Shown in pieces: positions 43,591-52,157 of a DNA stretch of 64,000 bases. A model generated the notes under the pieces. It was not told where the DNA came from. It was given only the letters and a program-made list of their open reading frames with translations, and did no database searches. Source of the stretch: Bacillota bacterium (GTDB taxonomy: Bacteria > Bacillota > Bacilli > Paenibacillales > Paenibacillaceae); assembly GCA_023433615.1 (NCBI GenBank), contig JAEZCJ010000120.1, positions 1 to 64,000 of the forward strand. The letters are read 5' to 3'. Position 1 is the first letter of the stretch, and each line of letters begins with the position of its first letter. Both the position numbers and the translations under genes were made by a program.

Positions 43591-44814
43591 ATGGGACATC
43601 CGAAGTACTACTTCCAGCACCTAAAGGCGCAATTGGGACCGCAGGCTTGGCATAATTTTCGAGTCGATGCAGCGGCATCGCTATTGTTCAGCTTATTCAA
43701 CGCCGTATTCAATCAATTCTACATCCCGATGGCCATCCAGCAAGGCGCGAACAACATGCAAGTCGGCGTGCTCGCCGCAGCTCCTGCCATCGGGCTGCTC
43801 CTGTCGCCGTTGTGGGCGTCGTTCATCGAACGGAACGGACCGCGGCGCTACATGATCTATCCGAACTTGATCGGCCGAGCGCTCATCATCCTGCCGGCCT
43901 TCTTCGGCGTTCCGCTCGTCTATGTAGCCGTTGCGCTGCTCTTCCAGCTCATGATGGGGATGCAGGCGCCTGCCTACGCGTCGATGGTGACGCGCATGTA
44001 TCCCCCGCAGCATCGCGGCAAGCTGATGGCCAACGTGCGCATCGGCATGGTCGTGCTCATGATCCCGCTGGCGTATCTGGTCGGGTATTGGACGGATGCG
44101 GCAGGCCCCGGCGGACCGCTAGCCGCGGCCGCGGTCATGGGAGTCCTCTCGATCCTGGTCTTCACGCGGGTGAAGGAATCGGAGCCGCAGCCGACTGCCG
44201 CGGCCGTTCGGAAGCGAGGCAGCTTCCGCGAGCAGTGGAGTCTCGTGAAGCAGAACCGCGAGCTGGGAATCTTTCTGGCGGCAACGACGTTCACGGGTTT
44301 CTGCAATATTATGGCGGGACCGCTCTATCAGATCATCCAGGTCGAACGGCTCGAATTGTCGAACGTGGAGATCGGATATGCGCGTATGACGTATTTTGCA
44401 TGCCTGCTGGTCGCGTACTTCGTAGTTGGCCGGGCGATCGACCGCATCTCTGCGAAAAGCACGATCATCTACGGACTCCTCGCGTTCGCGGCGGTACCGA
44501 CGTTATACGGGTTGTTCGGCAATTATCCGTCGGTTCTGATCGGCAGCGGCATCCAAGGAATCGGGGACGCGATCTGGGATATCGGCATCCTGGCTTATGT
44601 ATTCCGCCTTGCCCCGGGCAGGGAGGCCGTCGTGTTCGGCCTGCATATGCTGCTGTTCGGCATCCGGGGGACGATCGGTCCGCTGCTCTCGACCGCGCTG
44701 GCCGGCTACGGGCTGCCGTTGTCGTGGCTGCTGCTCGGCGCGGCGCTGTTCGGCTGGATCGGCTGCGCGCTGTTCATCGCCATGGGCAGGCGGGGGCAGC
44801 GGCAGGCCGCATGA
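43591..44814 (+). CDS. major facilitator superfamily transporter
   Basis: A 407-residue membrane protein with about 12 hydrophobic segments in two halves joined by a basic loop (VKESEPQPTAAAVRKRGSF). The loop after helix 2 is SPLWASFIERNGPRRYM, the MFS position for the GxxxDRxGRR motif, here altered. Substrate cannot be told; the general look is of a drug or metabolite exporter. The ATG at 43591 follows AAGAAGGG at a rather wide spacing. The gene is about 100 bp downstream of the soluble hybrid kinase on the same strand and ends at a good terminator. Confidence 0.85.
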   Translation: MGHPKYYFQHLKAQLGPQAWHNFRVDAAASLLFSLFNAVFNQFYIPMAIQQGANNMQVGVLAAAPAIGLLLSPLWASFIERNGPRRYMIYPNLIGRALIILPAFFGVPLVYVAVALLFQLMMGMQAPAYASMVTRMYPPQHRGKLMANVRIGMVVLMIPLAYLVGYWTDAAGPGGPLAAAAVMGVLSILVFTRVKESEPQPTAAAVRKRGSFREQWSLVKQNRELGIFLAATTFTGFCNIMAGPLYQIIQVERLELSNVEIGYARMTYFACLLVAYFVVGRAIDRISAKSTIIYGLLAFAAVPTLYGLFGNYPSVLIGSGIQGIGDAIWDIGILAYVFRLAPGREAVVFGLHMLLFGIRGTIGPLLSTALAGYGLPLSWLLLGAALFGWIGCALFIAMGRRGQRQAA

Positions 44815-44834
44815 GGACAAGGGAGTAAGGCAAG

Positions 44835-44870
44835 AAGGGCGGTGCCATCGTAGGCATCGCCCTTTCTTTT
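44835..44870 (+). terminator. terminator of the MFS gene
   Basis: AAGGGCGGTGCC-ATCGTA-GGCATCGCCCTT followed by TCTTTT. Confidence 0.85.
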
Positions 44871-44881
44871 CGCCATTAAAT

Positions 44882-46039
44882 CTAATTCGCTGCAGCAATG
44901 TCGCGCTTGTGGAAGAACGATTTGAGCGCATGGTAGACCTCGCCCTTCTCGCGGATGACGTAATAGAGAAACGTCGGGAACGAAATGTTCTTGTAGGCCG
45001 ACATGAGCGTACTGGAGCGGTTGTACTGGTTCACCTCGCCGTAGCCGAACATGTTCGACCGCTTGAGCAGCTCGCCGATCAACTTCACGCAGCGCTCGTT
45101 ATCGCTCGTCAAGTTGTCGCCGTCGGAGAAGTGGAACGGATAAATATTGTACATATTCGGCGGGAAGCGGGAGTCGATGACCTCAAGCGCCTTGAGGTAG
45201 GCGGAGGAGCAGATGGTGCCGCCGCTCTCGCCCCGATTGAAAAATTCGTCCTCGGTCACGACCTTGGCTTCCGTATGATGCGCGATGAACACGATCTCGA
45301 CTTTCTCGTACTGCGCGCGCAAGAACCTCGTCATCCAGAAGAAGAAGCTGCGCGCCACGTATTTTTCGAACGAGCCCATCGAACCGGACGTATCCATCAT
45401 GGCCAGAATGACCGCGCTCGAGCTCGGCTTGATGATCTCCTCCCATGTCTTGTAACGCAGATCGTCCGGGGAGATCCCGTGGATGCCTGGCGCGCCGACG
45501 GTGGCATTGCGCTTCAGGTTCTCCAGGATGGTGCGCTTCTTATCGATGTTGGACATGATGCCTTTCTTGCGTATATCGTTGAAGCGGATTTCCTGCGTCT
45601 CGAGCATATCCTTATCCTTCGGCTTCAAGAACGGCAGCTCGAGCTCCGCGAACAGCATTGTCTCCAGCTCCTCCAGACTGATTTCCGCCTCGATGACGTC
45701 ATCGCCGGGCTTATCGCCGGCACCCTCTCCCTTGCCGCCCTTCTGCGCGTTCGGATCGACGCCGAGCACGTCGCCGACTTGGCTGTCGCCGTCCCCTTGG
45801 CCGACATGCTTGCTCTTGTTGTGATTGTACACGAACCGGTATTCGTCAAGACTGCGGATCGGCACCTTAATGATCTGCTTGCCGTCCGACATGACGATAT
45901 TCTCCTCGGAGACGAGATCCGGCAAGTTCTGTTTGACGGCTTCGCGAACCTTCTGTTGGTGCCTGGCTTGGTCTTGGTAGCCCTTCCTGTGGAGCGACCA
46001 GTCTTCGCGGGATACGATGAATAACGGTTGACCTTCCAT
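44882..46039 (-). CDS. yhbH: YhbH family spore-associated protein (DUF444, VWA-like)
   Basis: A 385-residue protein of the YhbH/YeaH family. It begins MEGQPLFIVSREDWSLHRKG, has a basic N-terminal region, a Gly/Asp/Lys-rich linker (GDKPGDD), and a von Willebrand A-like domain whose metal site is visible in MDTSGSMGSF. The family acts with PrkA and SpoVR in stationary-phase and sporulation physiology. The ATG at 46039 is preferred over a GTG at 46051, since GGGAGG directly abuts that GTG. Its partners are at 1009 and 31314 in this window. No clear sigma-E promoter was found upstream. Confidence 0.93.
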   Translation of the reverse strand: MEGQPLFIVSREDWSLHRKGYQDQARHQQKVREAVKQNLPDLVSEENIVMSDGKQIIKVPIRSLDEYRFVYNHNKSKHVGQGDGDSQVGDVLGVDPNAQKGGKGEGAGDKPGDDVIEAEISLEELETMLFAELELPFLKPKDKDMLETQEIRFNDIRKKGIMSNIDKKRTILENLKRNATVGAPGIHGISPDDLRYKTWEEIIKPSSSAVILAMMDTSGSMGSFEKYVARSFFFWMTRFLRAQYEKVEIVFIAHHTEAKVVTEDEFFNRGESGGTICSSAYLKALEVIDSRFPPNMYNIYPFHFSDGDNLTSDNERCVKLIGELLKRSNMFGYGEVNQYNRSSTLMSAYKNISFPTFLYYVIREKGEVYHALKSFFHKRDIAAAN

Positions 46040-46212
46040 ATGAACGTGCACCTCCCACTGGTTAACTGCCGTTGTTATACAATATATTCAAGCCCGGGGC
46101 GGTTATGTGAGACAATATGCGCCCAAATCTAGCACTCGGGGATCGATTTGCGGCTGCATGCACCCATTCAGTATAGTAAGAGCAGGGAATCGTGAAGAAT
46201 GGAGGCAAGCAC

Positions 46213-46740
46213 ATGGCGAGAATCGTCGCATTTCCGCCGTCGATCGATACGGGCTGCACGCGGCTCGTGCTCGGTTCGATGCCGGGCGAGGCTTCGCTGG
46301 AGGCGCAGCAGTATTACGCGCATCCGCGCAACAGCTTCTGGCCGATCGCGTACCGAGTGCTGAGCGAGGGGAAGCGAGTGCCGCCGGAGGCCTACGGGGA
46401 GAGGCTTCGCTTCTTGCTGGAGCATGGCGTCGCCTTGTGGGACGTGCTGCGCGCCTGCGAGCGGGAAGGCAGCCTGGATTCGGCCATCCGGGAGCCGGAG
46501 GCGAATGACTTCGACATGCTGTTCCGGCACTACCCGGGGATCGACACGGTCTATTGCAACGGAGGCAAGGCGTACGAGCTGTTCGCGAAGCGAGTGCTGC
46601 CGACGCTTACGGCAAGCCGGCCGCCGGCCTGCGTGAAGCTGCCTTCCACAAGTCCCGCGCATGCGGTTCCGTTCGAACGCAAGGCCGAAGCGTGGCTTGC
46701 GCTGCGGACAGGTTGGATCGCAACGGCGGGCGATCCGTAG
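46213..46740 (+). CDS. DNA-deoxyinosine glycosylase (uracil-DNA glycosylase superfamily)
   Basis: A 175-residue repair enzyme of the hypoxanthine-DNA glycosylase group (UDG family 6). Motifs: LVLGSMPGEASLEAQQYYAH with the Asn-containing HPRNSFW, LWDVLRACEREGSLD, and the C-terminal LPSTSPAHA that enters DNA. It would excise deaminated adenine (hypoxanthine) from DNA. ATG at 46213 follows GGAGG at seven bases; the frame is open slightly upstream from a GTG without a site. The gene stands alone. Confidence 0.88.
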   Translation: MARIVAFPPSIDTGCTRLVLGSMPGEASLEAQQYYAHPRNSFWPIAYRVLSEGKRVPPEAYGERLRFLLEHGVALWDVLRACEREGSLDSAIREPEANDFDMLFRHYPGIDTVYCNGGKAYELFAKRVLPTLTASRPPACVKLPSTSPAHAVPFERKAEAWLALRTGWIATAGDP

Positions 46741-46750
46741 CCGCATAGCA

Positions 46751-46796
46751 AAAAACGCCCCGATCCTTACGCTAGTCGCGCATGGGATCGAGACGT
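46751..46796 (-). terminator. terminator of the DUF4190-like membrane gene
   Basis: On the minus strand ACGTCTCGATCC pairs with GGATCGGGGCGTT and TTTTT follows. It lies between convergent genes. Confidence 0.7.
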
Positions 46797-46836
46797 CAGT
46801 CAGTTTGCCTGCCGACGTGGTGGACACGGCTCGCAG

Positions 46837-47319
46837 CTAGGCAGAAGCGCCTATCAGCAGTCCGATGACGAACAGTCCCAGGAAACCGACGAGCAGCAGC
46901 GCGTTCAAGACGACGCCGATGATGCCGAATACCTTCCGCCGGTTCTTCGCGACGAGTCCGATGATGCCGAGGATTAAGCCGACAAAGCTGATCCCGAGCG
47001 CACCGAGAACGGCGAGAACGCCGCCAATCATCGACGTGCCGACCTCCATCGGGTCGATCGTATTCGGATCGATCGTCCCGTCGGGCGAGATATAGTCTCC
47101 CAGCGCGGCTACGGTCGCCGCGAAACCGATGATCATGACGACGATGCTGACGATTCCGATCACGAAGGAAGCGATGCCGAGTCCGGATTGGCGTACGGGA
47201 GCGGCTGCCGGCTCCTCGCCGAATACGGGCGGATATGGCGTCATCCCTTGCGGCTGCGAGCGGTAAGGCTGCCGGCCCTGTTGTTCTTCTTGCTGCGGAG
47301 GCTGATTGTGTTGATCCAT
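46837..47319 (-). CDS. small membrane protein, DUF4190/DUF4064-like
   Basis: A 160-residue protein. The first 45 residues are soluble and Gln/Pro-rich (DQHNQPPQQEEQQGRQPY). Three hydrophobic segments follow: IASFVIGIVSIVVMIIGFAA, IGGVLAVLGALGISFVGLIL, and IIGVVLNALLLVGFLGLFVI. A conserved-looking NRRKVFGIIG sits before the last. The arrangement fits DUF4190-type proteins of unknown function. AAGGGG lies 12 bases before the ATG. It is divergent from the DUF423 gene across 60 bp. Confidence 0.75.
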   Translation of the reverse strand: MDQHNQPPQQEEQQGRQPYRSQPQGMTPYPPVFGEEPAAAPVRQSGLGIASFVIGIVSIVVMIIGFAATVAALGDYISPDGTIDPNTIDPMEVGTSMIGGVLAVLGALGISFVGLILGIIGLVAKNRRKVFGIIGVVLNALLLVGFLGLFVIGLLIGASA

Positions 47320-47379
47320 GAATGTACGTTACCCCTTTACCTTTTTTGTCAATTATAACCGAATGGGAGGGATGAGGAA

Positions 47380-47763
47380 ATGATGAGTTCGAATCGACAA
47401 GCGGCTTACGGCGCGGTCTATGCCGCCTTGGCCGTTGCTTTCGGCGCTTTCGGCGCCCATACGCTAGAAGACTTGATCCCGGCAGACAGCCTGGCTGTAT
47501 TCGAGACAGCCGCGCGCTATCAGATGTATCATGCGCTGGCACTTCTCGTGATCGGGCTTGCGGCAGGCCAGATGGAGCATGCGGCCAAGGCTTGGCGCTG
47601 GGCGGGACGGCTGATCCACGCCGGCATTTGGATTTTCTCGGGCAGCCTGTACGCGCTTAGCCTATCCGGCATCAAGGTGCTTGGCGCGATCACGCCGATC
47701 GGCGGCGTCGCCTTCATCGCGGGCTGGCTCTGCGTGGTCGTCGCGCTGATGCGCAAAAAGTAG
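47380..47763 (+). CDS. DUF423 family membrane protein
   Basis: A 127-residue protein with four membrane segments. It has the DUF423 signature near the N-terminus (AALAVAFGAFGAHTLED) and ARYQMYHALALLVIGL, then GIWIFSGSLYALSLSGIKVLGAITPIGG in two parts. The function of the family is not known. GGGAGG lies upstream of two adjacent ATG codons. Confidence 0.9.
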   Translation: MMSSNRQAAYGAVYAALAVAFGAFGAHTLEDLIPADSLAVFETAARYQMYHALALLVIGLAAGQMEHAAKAWRWAGRLIHAGIWIFSGSLYALSLSGIKVLGAITPIGGVAFIAGWLCVVVALMRKK

Positions 47764-47945
47764 GGGCGGCAGTCCGATTCTGTCGAAATACTTAACCCCG
47801 TTAAAAAAAGAATGCCCTTCTGTTAATATTTCGATATAATGAAGTCAGTCAGGAAAATGGATCCATCCATATATAGACATGCATGTTCGAATGGGCCGCT
47901 TATCGGACTTTCCGAACAACTTCGTTATAGGAAGGATGTTCGCGC

Positions 47946-49856
47946 TTGTTGATACAAGAGGCAGCTGATTCCGTGAAACAGCAGCAATTCGCGTTTCCTT
48001 CCGCAGGCAGGCGATGGTTCATTTCGCTCGCTGTCTGCTTCATTGCGCTACTCGGGGTCGGCGCGGCCCACTTCTTCGTTCCGAAGGGAACGTGGAGCAG
48101 CCTGTTGACCACAGGCGCGGGAGCAGCCCTGCTTCTGTCCGCCTTCTGTCTGTTGTTCGGCTTGAACCGTGCCTTGGCCGTTCGAAGCCGGCACGGCACC
48201 TTGCTGACGGAAGCGGCGGACTCGGTGTTCCGGCATAGTCCCTTCTCCATGGCCGTTCTGGATGAGTCGGGGCGGTTCCGCGAGGTGAACGACGGGACCG
48301 TGCACTTGCTCGGCTATGAGAAGAGCGAGCTGCTGGGCCAATTGTTCCTGCCGGTGATCGAGACGGATAATCGGCTCGAGACCGCGGAAAGGTTCGAGGC
48401 CGCCCTGCAGGGCGACGTGCAGCAATTTTCGCTCATGATGAAGCACAAATCCGGCATTCCCCTCGACGTGCAGGTGACGCTGACGCCGTATGCCTCGGCA
48501 TTCGGCGCTCGGGGCGTCGTGCTGTTCAGCCAGGATATGAGCGACCGCAGGCGGAGCAGCGAGCGGATTCGGTATATGGCTTATTATGACGATATGACCG
48601 GCCTTCCTAACCGAAGATTGTACATGATGCAATTGACGGAAACCTTGTCGCGTCCGCGAACGGCCGATCGGCGCGCAGCGGTTCTCTATTTGGATCTGGA
48701 TCGCTTCAAGCTCGTGAACGATTCGTTCGGCCGCGACTTCGGCGACATGCTGCTGCTCCAAGTGGCGGAACGGCTTACGCGTGACTTGGACGAGCACGAC
48801 GTCGCTGCAAGGATGGAAGGCGACGAATTCGCGATCCTGTACGTGAGCGTAGCTACGGACGAAGAAGCGCTCGAGCGCGCGCGCAAGCTGCTGGCGCTCC
48901 TGGAGGAGCCGTTCGAGCTGCAGGGACATCCGTTCCATATGAGCGCATCGATCGGCATCGCGACGAACGGGGACGGGGCAACCGATCCGAACGTCGTGGT
49001 GAAGAAGGCGGACATCGCGCTCGGCACGGTCAAAGATAACGGTCGTAACGACTGCCTGCTCTACACGGGCGAACTGGACAACTCCTCGCTCGAGAAGCTC
49101 ACGATGCAGCACGAGATGCGCAGGGCATTGGCGCAAGGCGAATTCATTCTCTATTATCAGCCGCAGTACCGGATCGAGACGGGCGAAGTCGTCGGACTCG
49201 AGGCGTTAGTGCGCTGGCAGCATCCGGAACGGGGGATGATCCCGCCGGGCATGTTCATCTCCATCGCCGAGGAGAGCGGATTGATCGTTCAATTGGGCGA
49301 TTGGGTACTCGCCGAGGCATGCAGGCAGAATAAGGAATGGCAGGAGCAAGGGCTGCCGCCTGTGCCCGTGTCGGTCAATCTCTCGATTAGGCAGTTCCTG
49401 CAGCAGAACCTGACGGACAAGGTCGCTTCCGTGCTGGAGGAGACCGGTCTTGCGCCGCAATACTTGGATTTGGAGATTACCGAATCGATGACGATGGACG
49501 TGCAGTATGCGTCTGCCCAATTGATCGAACTGTCCAAGCTTGGCGTCGGGATCAGCGTCGATGATTTCGGCACGGGATACAGTTCCTTTCACTATCTGAA
49601 GAACTTCCCGATCAATCGCTTGAAGATCGATCGATCATTCGTGCGCGACATTCAGCAGGACCCGAATGATGCGGCGATCGTAGCCGCGATCATCGCGATG
49701 GCGCATAACATGAATTTGCAAGTCATTGCTGAGGGCGTGGAGACAGAGGAGCAGCTGTTCTTCCTGAGGAAGCACCGCTGCGACGAGATGCAGGGCTATT
49801 ACCGCAGCCCGCCTGTGCCTTCGCCTCAGATCGCGGGATTGCTGCGCCCATCATAA
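47946..49856 (+). CDS. membrane PAS-GGDEF-EAL protein, probable cyclic-di-GMP phosphodiesterase
   Basis: A 636-residue protein with two N-terminal membrane helices (WFISLAVCFIALLGVGAAHF and TTGAGAALLLSAFCLLFGLN), a PAS domain (FSMAVLDESGRFREVNDGTV), a GGDEF domain and an EAL domain. The GGDEF signature is degenerate, RMEGDEF, and the inhibitory-site Arg is absent (DEHD instead of RxxD). The EAL part looks intact: EALVRWQHPERG, LEITES, DDFGTGYSS, KIDRSFV and EGVET. So breakdown, not synthesis, of cyclic-di-GMP is expected, with GTP binding by GGDEF as a possible regulator. The start is a TTG at 47946 with GGAAGG ten bases ahead; no ATG gives a full N-terminus. It stands alone and ends at a strong hairpin. 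Confidence 0.9.
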   Translation: MLIQEAADSVKQQQFAFPSAGRRWFISLAVCFIALLGVGAAHFFVPKGTWSSLLTTGAGAALLLSAFCLLFGLNRALAVRSRHGTLLTEAADSVFRHSPFSMAVLDESGRFREVNDGTVHLLGYEKSELLGQLFLPVIETDNRLETAERFEAALQGDVQQFSLMMKHKSGIPLDVQVTLTPYASAFGARGVVLFSQDMSDRRRSSERIRYMAYYDDMTGLPNRRLYMMQLTETLSRPRTADRRAAVLYLDLDRFKLVNDSFGRDFGDMLLLQVAERLTRDLDEHDVAARMEGDEFAILYVSVATDEEALERARKLLALLEEPFELQGHPFHMSASIGIATNGDGATDPNVVVKKADIALGTVKDNGRNDCLLYTGELDNSSLEKLTMQHEMRRALAQGEFILYYQPQYRIETGEVVGLEALVRWQHPERGMIPPGMFISIAEESGLIVQLGDWVLAEACRQNKEWQEQGLPPVPVSVNLSIRQFLQQNLTDKVASVLEETGLAPQYLDLEITESMTMDVQYASAQLIELSKLGVGISVDDFGTGYSSFHYLKNFPINRLKIDRSFVRDIQQDPNDAAIVAAIIAMAHNMNLQVIAEGVETEEQLFFLRKHRCDEMQGYYRSPPVPSPQIAGLLRPS

Positions 49857-49866
49857 GAAGGACAAG

Positions 49867-49909
49867 AACGGCCGAATCGGCTGCCAAGGGCAGGGCGATT
49901 CGGCCGTTG
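49867..49909. terminator. bidirectional hairpin after the GGDEF-EAL gene
   Basis: AACGGCCGAATCG pairs with CGATTCGGCCGTT between convergent genes. Confidence 0.75.
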
Positions 49910-49914
49910 TGACG

Positions 49915-50466
49915 TTACTCGTGAAAATCATCGATCTCGTTCAAGCTGAACGTGTAGACTTGTTTCTCGTCGACGTGATACACCGTAATGGTATGCTTCG
50001 ATTCGTCGAAGCTGAGGATGCGGCAGGGCACGCTCAGCTTCACGCCGCGTCCTTTGTTGACTTCGAGCCGGATCAGCTTGTTGCCCGCGATATATTTCCG
50101 AATTCGATTGGTTGCGTCATCCTGATCGTTCGGCTTGGCTGCGGCTTGCGCTTTTTTCGTATCCGACTTCGCGTCGACCTTTGTTTCTCCTTTTGTCTCC
50201 GCCTTCGCCTCCGACTTCGTCTCTGCCTTCGTCTGCAGCTTCTGCGGGATATGGATCGGCTTATGCGACGACGGATCCGCCATAGCCTGCTGAATCAATC
50301 TGCCCATCTGTTGGCCGGCATGGATCCGGTAATCTGCGATGCTCGTATCGCCCAATAGGCGAAGGAGCAATTCAAGAGCTTTGGCATTCGATTCGCTGTC
50401 GATCAGCAAATCTACGTTGAACAGGTAACTTTTCTTGCCTGCAGCTCCTTCGGATGATTTCATCAT
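49915..50466 (-). CDS. unknown protein with Lys/Glu/Thr repeat linker
   Basis: A 183-residue soluble protein I do not recognise. The N-terminal 70 residues (KKSYLFNVDLLIDSESNAKA, LELLLRLLGDTS) look alpha/beta. A linker at about residues 78-108 is a degenerate KAETKSEAKAETKGETKVDA-type repeat. The C-terminal 65 residues (NRIRKYIAGNKLIRLEVNKG, VPCRILSFDESKHTITVYHV) have the strand pattern of a small SH3- or Sm-like barrel. A GGGACGGAG precedes the two ATG codons. It converges on the GGDEF-EAL gene and is divergent from the DUF1805 gene. Nucleic-acid binding is possible but unproven. Confidence 0.7.
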   Translation of the reverse strand: MMKSSEGAAGKKSYLFNVDLLIDSESNAKALELLLRLLGDTSIADYRIHAGQQMGRLIQQAMADPSSHKPIHIPQKLQTKAETKSEAKAETKGETKVDAKSDTKKAQAAAKPNDQDDATNRIRKYIAGNKLIRLEVNKGRGVKLSVPCRILSFDESKHTITVYHVDEKQVYTFSLNEIDDFHE

Positions 50467-50655
50467 TCACTCCGTCCCTTACACTTTTTTTATAACCCAA
50501 TATAGCATTTCTGCCCTGACAAGCATAGTCCCCAAGGCCTACTAAATTCATCCGTAAACGCTCAGGCAGATGCCTTGCCGCCTTGTGCAGCGCCTGCATA
50601 TGCTGAATGAGAAAGGCATAGGCTGGCAAGCAAGCCCATGGAAGGTGGTATGGCG

Positions 50656-50958
50656 ATGATTCGCATGGTTCCGTATGCGCTGGGAGACAGCACGGTGATC
50701 GGCGTCGAGGTGAAGCTGCCGCTGACCACGCTGCTCGCAATATCGACTAACAAAGGCTACATTATGTGCGGAGCGCTGGATGTGGCGCTGTTGAACGACA
50801 AGCTCAAGGATCGGGGGATCATTGCCGGCCGAGCGGTAGGCGTCCGATCGTTGGAGCAATTGCTCGAAGCGCCGCTCGAATCCGTGACGCATGCGGCGGA
50901 GGCGATCGGCATACATCCCGGCATGAAGGGCATCGACGCGCTGAAGCTCATGGTGTGA
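50656..50958 (+). CDS. yunC: YunC family protein (DUF1805)
   Basis: A 100-residue protein of DUF1805, the usual length for the family. Segments: VIGVEVKLPLTTLLAISTNK, GYIMCGALDVALLNDKL, and GIIAGRAVGVRSLEQLLEAP. A structure is known for a family member but the function is not. ATG at 50656 is chosen because GGAAGGTGG is nine bases ahead; an ATG at 50650 is too close. Single gene. Confidence 0.88.
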   Translation: MIRMVPYALGDSTVIGVEVKLPLTTLLAISTNKGYIMCGALDVALLNDKLKDRGIIAGRAVGVRSLEQLLEAPLESVTHAAEAIGIHPGMKGIDALKLMV

Positions 50959-50983
50959 AGCGGCCGTCGGTTATCCTCCCAAC

Positions 50984-51046
50984 AAGAGGCCTCCTGGATG
51001 CCAGCGTCGTTCATGCACGCGCGCTGGCCGCCCAGGAGGCTTCTCT
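50984..51046. terminator. long hairpin between convergent yunC and mtnA
   Basis: AGAGGCCTCCTGG pairs with CCAGGAGGCTTCTCT and CCAGCG pairs with CGCTGG inside. There is no strong T-run on either side. Confidence 0.65.
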
Positions 51047-51067
51047 ACCTTCGGCTGAACTATGCGA

Positions 51068-52141
51068 TTATGCGGTCGGGATCGATTCGAACAGTTTCTT
51101 CAGATTCGCTTCGAACGGTGCGCGAACGATTCCCTTCTCGGTAATGATTGCATCTACGTATTCATGCGGCGTAACGTCGAATGCCGGATTGAACACCTTC
51201 ACGCCTTGCGGCGCGGTTCGCTTGCCGAAGCCTTCCGTAATCTCTTCCGGCAACCGTTCTTCGATCGGGATACCGGCCCCGGTCGGCGTCTCGAGATCGA
51301 TGGTCGACATCGGACAAGCCACGTAGAACGGGATGCCGTGCGCCTTGGCGAGAACCGCTACGCTGTAAGTACCGATTTTGTTGGCGACATCGCCGTTGGC
51401 CGCGACGCGGTCCGTGCCGACGATGACGGCGTTCACCCATCCCTTGGACATGACCATGCCGGCCATATTGTCGCAGATGAGCGTGACATCGACGCCGGCT
51501 TGATGCAGCTCGAATGCGGTCAGCCGAGCCCCTTGCAATACGGGGCGCGTCTCGTTGGCGAACACCTTCAAGCTAATGCCGCGCTCTTGCGCCAGGTAGA
51601 ACGGAGCAAGTGCGGTGCCGTACTTCGAGGTGGCCAGTCCGCCCGCGTTGCAGTGCGTCAAGACGCCCATGCCATCTTGGAAAAGCGTCAGCGCGTGCTC
51701 CCCGATCAGCCGATTCGTCTCTTCGTCCTCGCTGTGGATCGCGATCGCTTCCGTCGTCAGCGCTTCCTGGCATTGCGCGGCAGCGAGACCGCTCGCGCTA
51801 AGCGTCGCTGCACGTGCTTTCATGCGGTCGAGCGCCCAGAACAGGTTGACGGCGGTCGGACGCGATGTAGCCAAATATTCGGCATGCCGAATGACCGTGG
51901 CGAGCCAGTCCGCTGCGCTGCCCGCAGCGGCAGAGCGGGCACCCAGCACGACGCCGTATGCAGCGGCAATGCCGATCGCCGGCGCGCCGCGCACCTTCAG
52001 GTGCCGGATCGCCTCCCAGATGTCTTCGGAGCTCGTAAGCTCGAGATACAGGATCTGCTCGGGCAGCAGACGCTGGTCGAGCAGATCAACGTGTTCGCCG
52101 GTCCAGATGACCGGCTGCAGAGCGTGTTCGGTAGATGTCAT
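51068..52141 (-). CDS. mtnA: S-methyl-5-thioribose-1-phosphate isomerase
   Basis: A 357-residue isomerase of the methionine salvage pathway, turning methylthioribose-1-phosphate into the ribulose form. Features of the eIF2B-related family: LKVRGAPAIGIAAAYGVVLG, ILTHCNAGGLAT-type VLTHCNAGGLATSKYGTAL, NETRPVLQGARLTAFEL, GTDRVAANGDVANKIGTY. The Cys in HCNAGG and the Asp in TDRVAANGD are the expected catalytic pair. It lies 16 bp downstream of mtnK, forming an operon. Confidence 0.95.
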   Translation of the reverse strand: MTSTEHALQPVIWTGEHVDLLDQRLLPEQILYLELTSSEDIWEAIRHLKVRGAPAIGIAAAYGVVLGARSAAAGSAADWLATVIRHAEYLATSRPTAVNLFWALDRMKARAATLSASGLAAAQCQEALTTEAIAIHSEDEETNRLIGEHALTLFQDGMGVLTHCNAGGLATSKYGTALAPFYLAQERGISLKVFANETRPVLQGARLTAFELHQAGVDVTLICDNMAGMVMSKGWVNAVIVGTDRVAANGDVANKIGTYSVAVLAKAHGIPFYVACPMSTIDLETPTGAGIPIEERLPEEITEGFGKRTAPQGVKVFNPAFDVTPHEYVDAIITEKGIVRAPFEANLKKLFESIPTA

Positions 52142-52157
52142 GAGGCAGGTTTCCTTT

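Noticed and set aside
46052..46212. Sigma-E promoter for yhbH
   Set aside because: GCATATT on the minus strand looks like a -35, but no acceptable -10 lies 13-15 bp after it.
47764..47945. Sigma-D (motility) promoter before the GGDEF-EAL gene
   Set aside because: TAAA and TCGATAT occur but their spacing is far too long; TATAAT without a good -35 remains.
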